A DNA stretch of 6,474 nt from Acidovorax delafieldii (GTDB lineage Bacteria; Pseudomonadota; Gammaproteobacteria; Burkholderiales; Burkholderiaceae_C), in assembly GCA_002327945.1 (NCBI GenBank), contig DCVY01000147.1, positions 568-7,041 on the forward strand, given 5' to 3'. Made by a program: the position numbers and the translations under genes. Positions 6,341 through 6,474 of this stretch are shown here, piece by piece. The notes beneath the pieces were generated by a model. It had not been told where the DNA came from and made no database searches. It was given only the letters and a program-made list of their open reading frames with translations. Each line of letters opens with the position of its first letter. Position 1 is the first letter of the stretch.

Positions 6341-6474
6341 ATGAGTACATCAACCCACGGCGCAACCCCGTACTACTATGTGCCTGCGGAGTCGCGCCAT
6401 CCTGCAATGGCTGCTGCAGGTCTATTTTTTGTGATTCTGGGCGCGGCCCAGTGGATCAATGGCCATGACTGGGG
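6341..6474 (+). CDS. coxC: cytochrome c oxidase subunit III, N-terminal part
   Basis: The first 44 codons are present and the frame runs off the window edge. The sequence has TPYYYVPAESRHPAMAA followed by the first helix LFFVILGAAQWINGHDW, the typical opening of proteobacterial subunit III. This integral membrane subunit contains no metal but stabilises the catalytic core and helps proton uptake into the D channel. The start is well supported by AGGAG (6331-6335), 5 nt before ATG 6341. The 53-bp gap after the DUF2970 gene holds no other gene. The rest of the protein cannot be assessed. Confidence 0.95.
   Translation, partial: MSTSTHGATPYYYVPAESRHPAMAAAGLFFVILGAAQWINGHDW

Overview
The window looks like chromosomal DNA from a high-GC betaproteobacterium, most likely of the family Comamonadaceae (Acidovorax, Comamonas, Delftia and relatives). 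The basis is the gene order and protein style: ComF, a BioC-like methyltransferase, a DUF2244 protein, then a cytochrome c oxidase cluster in which subunit II carries a fused cytochrome c domain and which includes a tiny assembly protein and a DUF2970 protein. This assignment rests on remembered family patterns, not on a database search.

Layout. Positions 45-767 (minus strand) hold comF, a phosphoribosyltransferase-fold protein of the natural-competence family. Only 35 bp away and divergent lies a BioC/UbiE-like class I methyltransferase (803-1705, plus) whose SAM-binding glycine motif is badly eroded. A 277-bp non-coding stretch (1706-1982) holds a plausible promoter and small hairpins. From 1983 onward every gene is on the plus strand: a DUF2244 membrane protein (1983-2444, probably starting at TTG), coxB (2503-3672), ctaD (3703-5322), a 38-residue cytochrome oxidase small assembly protein (5328-5444), ctaG/cox11 (5455-6072), a DUF2970 single-span protein (6069-6287) and the first 44 codons of coxC (6341 to the window edge).

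How the genes work together. CoxB, CtaD and CoxC are the core subunits of an aa3-type haem-copper oxidase of class A1. The cytochrome c domain fused to CoxB makes it a caa3-like enzyme, in which electrons probably pass from haem c to CuA, then haem a, then the haem a3/CuB site, with proton pumping. CtaG delivers copper to CuB during assembly. The two small membrane proteins lie between the structural genes and are probably assembly or stability factors. All expected metal ligands and the D- and K-channel residues are present, so the oxidase looks fully functional.

I see no mobile element, CRISPR array, RNA gene or foreign-looking segment. This is mostly ordinary core-genome territory. The points worth a second look are the degenerate methyltransferase with its G8 tract, the small membrane proteins, a strong hairpin inside ctaG, a histidine-rich tail on CtaD and a speculative small ORF in the intergenic region.
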